Part shown: one piece after another, positions 1-5,902 of the stretch | How the letters are laid out: each line of letters opens with the position of its first letter | Numbering within the stretch: the first letter of the stretch is position 1 | From: Gammaproteobacteria bacterium | GTDB taxonomy: Bacteria > Pseudomonadota > Gammaproteobacteria > GCA-001735895 | DNA length: 5,908 nt | Direction of reading: 5' to 3' | NCBI GenBank assembly: GCA_029882955.1 | Contig: JAOUJX010000270.1 | Coordinates: 1 to 5,908, forward strand | Program-made: the position numbers and the translations under genes | Notes under the pieces: generated by a model | Databases searched by the model: none | What the model saw: the letters and a program-made list of their open reading frames with translations, nothing else | What the model was told of the DNA's origin: nothing

Positions 1-974
1 AAACCATCGTCATCGCCACTGCCGAGTTAGCTGAAGAAATCAGCACCCTCGAAGCCTGTCAGCATTTATCAGAACTGGCGGAAATACTACTCGAAGCTGT
101 TTATCAGTTGGCCAGCAAATCTATAAAGCAAAAATACGGCGAACCACAATACGAAGAGGACGGCGTCACCAGGGTTGCCGAGTTCGCCATTATCGGCTAC
201 GGCAAACTCGGTGGAAACGAAATGCACTACCAGTCTGATCTCGATGTCATCTTTCTACACAACTCCCGTGGTAATAAGCAATACAGTTCCGGTGAGAAAT
301 CCATCGACAACAGTATTTATTTTGCTCGACTGGCACAAAAAATCATTTCCATGACCAGCGTCTTAACTGGTTCAGGTAAACTCTACGAAATAGACTCTAG
401 ATTACGCCCGGAAGGCAGCTCTGGTTTGCTGGTCTCATCGGTGCAGGCTTACCTCAAATATCAACAGGAAAAAGCCTGGACCTGGGAGCACCAGGCTCTG
501 ATTCGAGCCCGCTATATAGCGGGAAGCGAATCGCTGGGAGAAACATTTGCCGACATGCGACAGCAAATCCTGAGCCTGCCACGAGACCCGGATAAACTGC
601 GACAGGATATACTGGAAATGCGCGAAAAGATGCATCAGGGCAAGCATCCAGCAGAGGGCAGGTTGACCAACCTCAAGCACTCCTACGGCACTATGGTCGA
701 TATCGAATTCATGGTGCAATACTGGGTACTGTTACACGCAAATAAAGTTGGTTCAATTTGCTCATATTCTGATAATATTGGCCTGCTGAATGAGTTAATC
801 CGGTTAAATATTATTGCCAGTTCGAATTCCCAACTGATCGATATTTATCTGACTTATCATCGTTGGTTACACGAAACCGTGTTACAAAATAAACCCGCGG
901 AAATAGCATCCGAAATAATCGAAGCGGAAGTAACACGAGTGAAACAGCTCTGGAAGGAATGTTTCAATTTATAG
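1..974 (+). CDS. glnE: Bifunctional glutamine synthetase adenylyltransferase/adenylyl-removing enzyme, C-terminal part (5' truncated by window edge)
   Basis: GlnE attaches AMP to a tyrosine of glutamine synthetase, or removes it, under control of PII (GlnB) and glutamine, so it tunes ammonia assimilation in the cytoplasm. The open frame enters at the window edge (first whole codon at base 3) and shows 323 residues, about the last third of a protein that is about 946 residues in E. coli. Visible residues 65-71 read GYGKLGG and 78-81 SDLD, the nucleotidyltransferase signature with the metal-binding aspartates. These are followed by an IDSRLRPEG stretch, an AWTWEHQALIRAR stretch, and MVDIEFMVQY near residue 231 (DIE at 233-235). 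This order matches the C-terminal adenylyltransferase (AT) domain plus its helical tail; the N-terminal adenylyl-removing domain lies outside the window. A TTG at 108 could be mistaken for a start, but coding continues upstream without a stop. It ends with TAG 28 nt before ilvE. Confidence 0.95.
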   Translation, partial: TIVIATAELAEEISTLEACQHLSELAEILLEAVYQLASKSIKQKYGEPQYEEDGVTRVAEFAIIGYGKLGGNEMHYQSDLDVIFLHNSRGNKQYSSGEKSIDNSIYFARLAQKIISMTSVLTGSGKLYEIDSRLRPEGSSGLLVSSVQAYLKYQQEKAWTWEHQALIRARYIAGSESLGETFADMRQQILSLPRDPDKLRQDILEMREKMHQGKHPAEGRLTNLKHSYGTMVDIEFMVQYWVLLHANKVGSICSYSDNIGLLNELIRLNIIASSNSQLIDIYLTYHRWLHETVLQNKPAEIASEIIEAEVTRVKQLWKECFNL

Positions 975-1002
975 CCCGGTATCAACCCTGGAGTAAAACA
1001 CA

Positions 1003-1926
1003 ATGTCAATGGCCGATCGCGATGGTCTAATCTGGTTTAATGGTGAAATGATCCCCTGGCGGGATGCGACGATTCATGTATTAACCCATACCCTGCACTA
1101 CGGCATGGGTTGTTTTGAGGGCGTTCGCGCCTACCATGCAGACCAGGGAACCGCTATATTCGCACTGCAGGATCACACCAGACGGCTGCTCGACTCCTGC
1201 AAAATACTCGGCATGAAAAGCCCTTTTGATCAGGAACAGTTAATCGATGCGCAAATTGCCTCAGTTCGAGATAATAATCTCGATAGCGCCTACATTCGGC
1301 CGATGTTTTTTTACGGCTCCGAAGGTATGGGTTTACGCGCCGATAACTTAAGTGTTAACTGCATCGTCGCCGCCTGGGAATGGGGAGCTTACCTCGGTCA
1401 GGAAGCATTGGAAAAAGGCATACGCATTAAAACCTCATCGTTTACCCGCCATCATGTTAATATTGCGGTCACCAAAGCCAAAGCCAATGGTCAGTACATC
1501 AACTCAATGATGGCGCTGTCTGAAGCATTGAATGATGGCTACGATGAAGCCCTGTTACTCGACCCCGAAGGCTATGTTGCAGAAGGCAGCGGCGAAAATA
1601 TCTTCGTGGTACGCGACAATATTATTTATACTCCAGAAGTCACCTCGGCACTTAATGGTATCACGCGCAAAACTATATTCATGCTGGCCGACGAGGCAGG
1701 CTATCAAATCGTCGAAAAGCGTATTACCCGCGACGAAATTTATATTGCGGATGAGGCCTTTTTTACCGGCACCGCGGCAGAGGTCACACCGATTAGCGAG
1801 CTCGACAACCGCAGCATCGGCAGCGGAAAGCGTGGCCCGGTTACCGAGCGCCTGCAAACTGACTACTTCGACCTGGTGCACGGACGCAACGAGAAGCATC
1901 TCGATTTATTAACTTTTATCAGGTAA
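1003..1926 (+). CDS. ilvE: Branched-chain amino acid aminotransferase (class IV, PLP-dependent)
   Basis: This enzyme carries out the last step of leucine, isoleucine and valine synthesis: it moves the amino group of glutamate to the branched 2-oxoacids, with pyridoxal phosphate. The 307-aa length matches the E. coli-type enzyme (309 aa). Fold-type IV landmarks are visible: an N-terminal WFNGEMIPW, HTLHYGMGCFEGVR at 29-42, AYIRPMFF near 96-103, the PLP lysine K160 in AKANGQYIN, the cofactor-binding glutamate E194 in EGSGEN, and GTAAEVTPI at 256-264. The closing GPVT and C-terminal helix are intact. Start ATG 1003 has GGAG at 990-993, nine bases upstream; an in-frame ATG at 1009 is closer than ideal. 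The gene sits 28 nt after glnE with no terminator between, and 7 nt before the zinc-finger gene, so it is probably co-transcribed with both. A D-amino-acid or aminodeoxychorismate lyase assignment is unlikely given the close match along the whole IlvE length. Confidence 0.97.
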   Translation: MSMADRDGLIWFNGEMIPWRDATIHVLTHTLHYGMGCFEGVRAYHADQGTAIFALQDHTRRLLDSCKILGMKSPFDQEQLIDAQIASVRDNNLDSAYIRPMFFYGSEGMGLRADNLSVNCIVAAWEWGAYLGQEALEKGIRIKTSSFTRHHVNIAVTKAKANGQYINSMMALSEALNDGYDEALLLDPEGYVAEGSGENIFVVRDNIIYTPEVTSALNGITRKTIFMLADEAGYQIVEKRITRDEIYIADEAFFTGTAAEVTPISELDNRSIGSGKRGPVTERLQTDYFDLVHGRNEKHLDLLTFIR

Positions 1927-1933
1927 CGAAAAT

Positions 1934-2149
1934 ATGGTCAATCCAGATACAGCTGCCCGTCAAAACGAATACAGCCAGCCTAACGCAAAATCTGCAATCG
2001 AAGTAAAAAGAGGCGATTTACCCATTCATTGCCCGATCACCGGATCGAGCCTGTGGAACTCACATCCGCGAGTTTATATACCGGTGCAGGAAAATGGTGG
2101 GGAGGCCAAGTGCCCTTATTGCGGGACCATGTTTAAGCTGATTTCGTGA
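1934..2149 (+). CDS. Small zf-CHCC zinc-finger protein (NDUFS6-like domain)
   Basis: This 71-residue protein carries a single CHCC zinc-binding domain. The likely ligands are C33, H44, C60 and C63, in the contexts IHCPITG, SHPRVYIPV and AKCPYCGTMFKL. The pattern C-x10-H-P-R-V-Y...C-P-Y-C-G-T-x-F is characteristic of the zf-CHCC family, which also contains the mitochondrial complex I subunit NDUFS6. The bacterial stand-alone members have no settled function, so none is assigned here. Residues 1-24 are polar and probably disordered. The start ATG lies 7 nt after the ilvE stop, and the only Shine-Dalgarno-like bases (AGG, 1921-1923) fall inside the end of ilvE, pointing to translational coupling. 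From general knowledge, a small gene of this family often follows ilvE in gammaproteobacteria, commonly before an LPS heptosyltransferase gene. Here no such gene follows and the strand changes. Confidence 0.9.
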   Translation: MVNPDTAARQNEYSQPNAKSAIEVKRGDLPIHCPITGSSLWNSHPRVYIPVQENGGEAKCPYCGTMFKLIS

Positions 2150-2219
2150 CATTGTTTCGACCTAACATAGCGCAAAAGAACTCTATAGCCTGCGAGCTTA
2201 ATCACGAAAGGCATATCAA

Positions 2220-2249
2220 TGTAGAGGCTCGATTCATCGCGCCTCTACA
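2220..2249. repeat. Inverted repeat/hairpin in the convergent spacer
   Basis: A 9-bp perfect inverted repeat, TGTAGAGGC (2220-2228) with GCCTCTACA (2241-2249), continues after a single T/C mismatch into three more pairs (CGA with TCG) around a TTCA tetraloop at 2233-2236. The 30-nt element would form one long stem. It lies between the convergent ends of the zinc-finger gene and the DUF3047 gene, where a bidirectional terminator would be expected. Neither strand has a proper T-tract after the stem, so simple Rho-independent termination is doubtful. It may be an mRNA-stabilising 3' hairpin or a REP-type dispersed palindrome. The rest of the spacer (2150-2346) contains no gene that I can see. 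Confidence 0.6.
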
Positions 2250-2346
2250 ACACAATCGTCAGAAAGATTAAACTCAGGCCTATAGCCTTAAGTAAGTACC
2301 AATAGCGGCCCTTTTATGACCTGATAACCACTGGCTCACCCTATCA

Positions 2347-3000
2347 TCACTCCGCACTAAAAAATATATCCCCATAAAGTGCGCTAGCGCTCAATCCACT
2401 ATTATCACTATCGGTCATGATCGCCACCCCATCGATACTATCGATATCCATATCAAGAAGTTCGGCAAAGTCCTCGACGACATTTCTGCGTTCACCAAAC
2501 CAGACGCCTTCCGGGTCACTCGCATCGCGCTGTGAGAGCATTTTGGCTTTATCACCGGCGAAAGGATTATCCCAGCTTTCCTGTTTTTTATGCTGATTGC
2601 TCCAGACGTAATTAATCACCCTGGTCCTCCATACCAGTAACCCGCCGCTCTTCACGACATATATTCTAGCGAGGAAATCATCACCTGGTTTGGTTAATTC
2701 GTCGCCGGGGCTTATGCCCCGCTCCTTGCGCCAGCTCCAGTTCAATATCGGTGTTTTCTTCAGGTCAACGTCGATTTTTCTGTAATAAGCCGAAGCCGAC
2801 TTTTCACTCCTGGCCAATAACACCTGGCGTCCATCAACCAGAGACAGGCTATATTCGGTATCACCCGAAAATTTTTTAACTGCCCAGCCGTCAGTATCGC
2901 TTTGCGAAAACCGCCCTACTTCGACAATTTCACTCGCACGACTGACCGTTAGTATTATTGCAGTCAAAAGCGACAGCCAAAAAACTGTGTTTTTAATCAT
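2347..3000 (-). CDS. Exported DUF3047 domain-containing protein, function unknown
   Basis: A 217-residue protein. Residues 1-22 look like a Sec signal peptide: MIKN, a hydrophobic stretch FWLSLLTAIILTV, and SRA as a probable signal peptidase I site, giving a mature protein of about 195 residues in the periplasm or outside. The mature part matches DUF3047 in order: GWAVKKF near 38-44, LNWSWR at 86-91, GDDFLARIYVV at 106-116, INYVWSN at 129-135, WDNPF at 143-147, ERRNVVEDF at 170-178, and IDGVAIMTDSDNSG at 189-202 followed by YGDIFF. The many tryptophans and beta-rich pattern suggest a sandwich-like fold, which is inference; no catalytic role is known. I chose ATG at 3000 because it gives a compact signal peptide; a TTG at 3012 overlaps the glpK stop and would only add RIE-type residues. 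The gene starts 8 nt after glpK, so the two are probably one operon. Confidence 0.87.
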   Translation of the reverse strand: MIKNTVFWLSLLTAIILTVSRASEIVEVGRFSQSDTDGWAVKKFSGDTEYSLSLVDGRQVLLARSEKSASAYYRKIDVDLKKTPILNWSWRKERGISPGDELTKPGDDFLARIYVVKSGGLLVWRTRVINYVWSNQHKKQESWDNPFAGDKAKMLSQRDASDPEGVWFGERRNVVEDFAELLDMDIDSIDGVAIMTDSDNSGLSASALYGDIFFSAE

Positions 3001-3008
3001 TTCAATTC

Positions 3009-4493
3009 TCAACTAGTCGTTTTAACCTTTATCACTGCGTCATGCCAGTTGGCCAGCAACAGCTGGCGCTGCTCCTTCTCCATCTGTGGAATAAACTCTC
3101 GGTCAGCCTGCCATTTCGCCGCAATTTCTTCGGTCGACTGGAACAAGCCAATTTGCAAACCCGCCAGATAAGCAGCACCAAGCGCTGTGGTTTCTGTTTC
3201 GACGGGTCGCTCGACGATGATATCGAGTACATCGGCGAGAAAATCACAGAGCCAGTCATTTTGCACCATGCCACCATCGACTCTGAGTCCGGTAGGCTGC
3301 ATGCCATCTCGGCGCTTCGCTTCGAGTAGATCGAAGGTCTGGTAACAAACCGATTCGAGCGTTGCGCGCACCAACTCCGCAGGGCCGGTATCACGTGTAA
3401 TACCGAATATGGCACCTCTGGCATCGGGATCCCAGTGCGGCGCACCTAATCCGGTAAATGCGGGTACCAGATAAACTCCGGAATTAGAATCGAGAGATTC
3501 AGCCATAGCTTGCGTATCACCCGCCGATTTAATAATTCCGAGGCCATCTCGCAACCACTGTACAGCGGCTCCCGCAACGAAAATTGAGCCTTCGAGTGCA
3601 TAAGTAACTTTACCGGCAAGTCTGTAACCAACGGTGGTTAGTAGCCTGTTATTCGATCTAAGTGGCTGATCACCTGTATTGAGGATCATGAAACAGCCGG
3701 TGCCATAAGTACTTTTGATCATCCCGGGTTCGAAGCAGGCCTGACCGATTAGCGCGGCCTGTTGGTCTCCGGCTACGCCCGTTATGGGTATCTCTGCATC
3801 AAACAACTCGGAGATAGTTCGACCGTAGTCAGCCGCACAATCTCGTACGTCGGGCAACATAGATGACGGTATTGATAACATCTCTAACAGTTCTTTGTCC
3901 CAGCATTGCCGGTGAATATTAAATAGCAGGGTACGCGAGGCATTTGTGGCATCGGTTGCATGCACACGACCACCCGTCAAACGCCAGATGAGGAAGCTGT
4001 CGATAGTGCCGAAAACTAACTCACCTTTTTCGGCACGCTCACGAACGCCTTCGATGTTGTCCAGAATCCAGTTAACTTTTGTGCCGGAAAAATAGGAATC
4101 GAGCAACAGGCCAGTTTTATCCCGTACAGTTGATTCGAGGCCACGCTCACGTAGCGATGCACAAAATTCTGCAGTGCGTCGATCCTGCCAGACTATGGCA
4201 TTGTAAACCGGTATCCCGGTTTGCCGATCCCATACCACTGTGGTTTCACGCTGATTGGTGATGCCAATAGCAACAACCTGGCATTGATCTGCCCTGGCTT
4301 TATCAAGCGCTTCACTGACAACCTGTAAAGTCGTCGACCATATTTCTTCGGGATCGTGTTCGACCCAGCCATCCTTTGGGAAATGCTGGGTAAATTCCTG
4401 TTGCGCCGTAAACTTTGCTCGACCTCTGTCGTCGAACAGCATGGCGCGTGAACTGGTTGTGCCCTGATCAATGCTAAGTATGTACTGCGTCAT
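3009..4493 (-). CDS. glpK: Glycerol kinase
   Basis: GlpK phosphorylates glycerol with ATP to sn-glycerol 3-phosphate, which traps it in the cytoplasm for catabolism or phospholipid synthesis. The sequence is a full FGGY-family kinase of 494 residues: DQGTTSSRA at 9-17 (phosphate-binding loop), glycerol contacts R82-E83, W102, Y134 and D243-Q244 (D243 is the expected catalytic base), YGTGCFM at 263-269, YLVPAFTGLGAPHWDP at 341-356, RVDGGMVQN at 404-412 and ETTALGAAYLAGL at 433-445. ATG 4493 is preferred over ATG 4499 because GGAG at 4505-4502 sits 8 nt before the former and only 2 nt before the latter. Two E. coli control sites are not recognisable: the GGKGGTR loop that binds fructose 1,6-bisphosphate is replaced by SELFDAE (228-234), and the C-terminal PGIETTER segment bound by EIIA-Glc is PQMEKEQR (469-476). 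No glpF, glpD or glpR is present in the window. Confidence 0.97.
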   Translation of the reverse strand: MTQYILSIDQGTTSSRAMLFDDRGRAKFTAQQEFTQHFPKDGWVEHDPEEIWSTTLQVVSEALDKARADQCQVVAIGITNQRETTVVWDRQTGIPVYNAIVWQDRRTAEFCASLRERGLESTVRDKTGLLLDSYFSGTKVNWILDNIEGVRERAEKGELVFGTIDSFLIWRLTGGRVHATDATNASRTLLFNIHRQCWDKELLEMLSIPSSMLPDVRDCAADYGRTISELFDAEIPITGVAGDQQAALIGQACFEPGMIKSTYGTGCFMILNTGDQPLRSNNRLLTTVGYRLAGKVTYALEGSIFVAGAAVQWLRDGLGIIKSAGDTQAMAESLDSNSGVYLVPAFTGLGAPHWDPDARGAIFGITRDTGPAELVRATLESVCYQTFDLLEAKRRDGMQPTGLRVDGGMVQNDWLCDFLADVLDIIVERPVETETTALGAAYLAGLQIGLFQSTEEIAAKWQADREFIPQMEKEQRQLLLANWHDAVIKVKTTS

Positions 4494-4531
4494 CTTCATT
4501 TCTCCGCAAGACGGTCAAATAGGTATGCCAT

Positions 4532-4537
4532 ATTGTA
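4532..4537 (-). promoter_or_regulatory. Candidate sigma-70 -10 element for glpK
   Basis: Read on the minus strand this is TACAAT, one mismatch from the TATAAT consensus, about 38 nt upstream of the chosen glpK start. It would give a short leader containing the GGAG ribosome site. The -35 is poor: the best match, TTGGGT, lies at a 19-nt spacing inside the dyad centred on 4555. A weak -35 overlapped by a palindrome suits a regulated promoter. The call rests on sequence likeness only. Confidence 0.35.
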
Positions 4538-4549
4538 CGATACCGTAAT
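4534..4549. promoter_or_regulatory. Possible GlpR-like operator
   Basis: The 16 bases TGTACGATACCGTAAT contain a TACG-N4-CGTA inverted repeat and match 11 of 16 positions of the E. coli-type GlpR operator core, TGTTCGATAACGAACA, as I recall it. The site overlaps the candidate glpK -10, where a repressor of glycerol genes would be expected to act. The right half fits less well than the left, no glpR gene is visible here, and operator sequences vary among lineages, so this is a lead and not an identification. Confidence 0.3.
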
Positions 4550-4565
4550 GGGTGACACCCAATAC
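4545..4565. promoter_or_regulatory. 21-bp near-perfect palindrome, probable transcription factor operator
   Basis: The core TGGGTG-A-CACCCA (4549-4561) is perfectly symmetric about base 4555; one A/A mismatch at 4548/4562 is followed by three more matching pairs, GTA with TAC. Nine of ten base pairs are symmetric in total. It lies between the divergent glpK and sensor-kinase promoters, just upstream of the candidate glpK -10, so one dimeric regulator bound here could affect both genes. There is no T-tract, and it is not placed like a terminator. A further inverted copy of the outer half, ACCCATT, lies at 4574-4580. The regulator cannot be named. Confidence 0.5.
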
Positions 4566-4596
4566 TGATTTGAACCCATTAATTTTGTCATTCAAC

Positions 4597-4602
4597 TATA
4601 AT
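4597..4602 (+). promoter_or_regulatory. Candidate sigma-70 -10 element for the sensor kinase
   Basis: A perfect TATAAT lies 48 nt upstream of the kinase start codon and would place the transcript start near 4609. No good -35 sits at 16-18 nt; the nearest, TTGAAC at 4570-4575, is 21 nt away. Either the promoter depends on an activator or the -10 match is a chance result of the AT-rich spacer. Confidence 0.4.
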
Positions 4603-4650
4603 ATAGCTCTGGAATGTTAACTCCCTCGTAATTAACTTAAAATTATACTA

Positions 4651-5835
4651 ATGGATGAAAAACAAATAGATTTAATGACCCGGGAGCAACTCATTAAAGA
4701 GTTAACCGCCTATCGTCATCACGAAACCCTATCGGATTCAGTAGAACGAATAGCGCGTATTGGACATTACGTATGGAATTACGATTCTAACCAGCTTGTC
4801 TCCTGCTCTGTGGAATATGCTCATATTTTTGGAATGAGTGTAGAAGAAATAATGCTGCGCGAAAATAGTATGGAAGGCGCTATGCAACAGATCCATCCGG
4901 ATGACAGTAATCACTATCGGAAAACATGGGAGACATTAATCGATACAGGATCACTGAATATAGAATTTCGCATCATCAGAACAGACGGAGAAATCAGGCA
5001 TCTACGTGAGATTGGAGTACGGGTGGCCGATAATAATTCACAGGATAATATGGGCCACGGATTAATACAGGACATCACCGAACAAAAACTGGTTGAGTAT
5101 GAAATCATAAAGGCGAAAATTGCAGCCGAAGCAGCGAATCAAGCTAAATCGCTGTTTCTTTCGTCGATGAGCCACGAATTACGTACGCCATTAAACGCTA
5201 TCCTGGGTTACTCTCAATTGTTAAAGCTCAACGTACTAGAGCCTATGACGGATAGACAACAAAGAGCAGTAGAACACGTAACCAAAGCCGGCCAGCACCT
5301 GCATAATCTTATCAAGCAGGTATTAAGTTTCTCTCAAATTCAGTCAGGCGAAAGTCAACTATCAATAGAACCACTTAACCTGAGTCATATGGTTAAGGCC
5401 TGTATATCTTCCATGGTGCATACAGTTGAACCACTCCACATAAACATAATCGATAAAGTCAGTGATAAAGATTTACCAATGCTTTTGGCTGATCTACATC
5501 TACTCAAACAATCACTGTCAAATATTCTCGATAATGCGGTGAAATACAATACATACGGTGGAACTGTAACAATAGACGCCGAGATTATTTCCAGTCACAG
5601 GATACGCATTAATGTAAGCGATACCGGCCTTGGAATTGATGATCAATTTCATGGTCAGGTTTTCGAAGCATTCAATCGATTAGGTCGTGAATCTCTTAGT
5701 ATCGAAGGAGTTGGGCTTGGTTTATCGATATCCAGACAATTAATTGAAATGATGGGAGGGTATATTAATTTCACATCCAAACTAGATTCCGGTAGTACAT
5801 TCTGGATAGAGCTACCTCTGGACGTTACCAGATAA
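4651..5835 (+). CDS. Soluble PAS-domain sensor histidine kinase
   Basis: A 394-residue two-component kinase. Residues 1-25 form a short polar, probably coiled helix. Residues about 30-148 form one PAS domain of the PAS_3 kind (IGHYVWNYD near 37-45, IHPDD at 81-85, EFRIIRTDGEIRHLRE at 105-120, GLIQDITEQK at 137-146). A linker helix leads to HisKA, with the phospho-accepting H175 in SHELRTPLNAILGYSQLL. The ATPase domain is complete: N-box with N291 and N295 (NILDNAVKYN), G1 box DTGLGID at 324-330, F box FEAF at 338-341, and G2 box GVGLGLS at 353-359. There is no transmembrane segment, signal peptide or receiver domain, so it should sense a cytoplasmic signal and pass phosphate to a separate response regulator, which is not in the window. 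No Shine-Dalgarno precedes ATG 4651; the leader is AT-rich. ATA is used for 14 of 38 isoleucines by my count, more than in ilvE (4 of 25). The ligand is unknown. Confidence 0.93.
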   Translation: MDEKQIDLMTREQLIKELTAYRHHETLSDSVERIARIGHYVWNYDSNQLVSCSVEYAHIFGMSVEEIMLRENSMEGAMQQIHPDDSNHYRKTWETLIDTGSLNIEFRIIRTDGEIRHLREIGVRVADNNSQDNMGHGLIQDITEQKLVEYEIIKAKIAAEAANQAKSLFLSSMSHELRTPLNAILGYSQLLKLNVLEPMTDRQQRAVEHVTKAGQHLHNLIKQVLSFSQIQSGESQLSIEPLNLSHMVKACISSMVHTVEPLHINIIDKVSDKDLPMLLADLHLLKQSLSNILDNAVKYNTYGGTVTIDAEIISSHRIRINVSDTGLGIDDQFHGQVFEAFNRLGRESLSIEGVGLGLSISRQLIEMMGGYINFTSKLDSGSTFWIELPLDVTR

Positions 5836-5849
5836 ATTATATCAGCCAT

Positions 5850-5877
5850 AAAAAAGGGAACCGGAGTTCCCTTTTTT
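5850..5877 (+). terminator. Intrinsic terminator of the sensor kinase gene
   Basis: Six A residues and GGGAAC (5850-5861), a CGGA loop, then GTTCCC and six T residues (5866-5877) form a 12-bp perfect stem whose 3' side is the T-tract. It begins 15 nt after the kinase stop codon. The A-tract on the 5' side means it can also work for transcripts arriving from the right, so a convergent neighbour beyond the window is plausible. Confidence 0.88.
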
Positions 5878-5887
5878 ACTATTTTTT

Positions 5888-5902
5888 CAAAGCTTCGCTT
5901 TG
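5888..5902. repeat. Short hairpin downstream of the terminator
   Basis: CAAAGC (5888-5893) and GCTTTG (5897-5902) pair around a TTC loop. A run of six T precedes it on the plus strand, so it does not form a standard terminator for plus-strand transcripts, and on the minus strand it is followed by A residues. It may belong to a downstream element or to the 3' end of a gene cut by the window edge. Confidence 0.4.

Noticed and set aside
435..719. 94-aa open frame antisense to glnE
   Set aside because: It lies fully inside a well-supported glnE domain on the other strand and shows no recognisable motif; it is a shadow of the real gene.
1532..1912. Overlapping frames on both strands inside ilvE (126 aa and 114 aa)
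   Set aside because: The ilvE frame carries all the family motifs over its full length; the alternatives have no domain, no ribosome site and odd composition.
2270..2295. Second possible terminator hairpin (AGGC/GCCT) near the end of the DUF3047 gene
   Set aside because: The stem is only four pairs with a five-base loop and no T-tract on either strand.
3032..4471. Several 60-137 aa frames on both strands inside glpK
   Set aside because: All sit within the complete and motif-rich glycerol kinase gene and look like chance frames.
4545..4565. CRP-binding site as an explanation for the glpK upstream palindrome
   Set aside because: The half-site TGTGA with six-base spacing is absent; the dyad has a one-base centre and GGGTG/CACCC arms.
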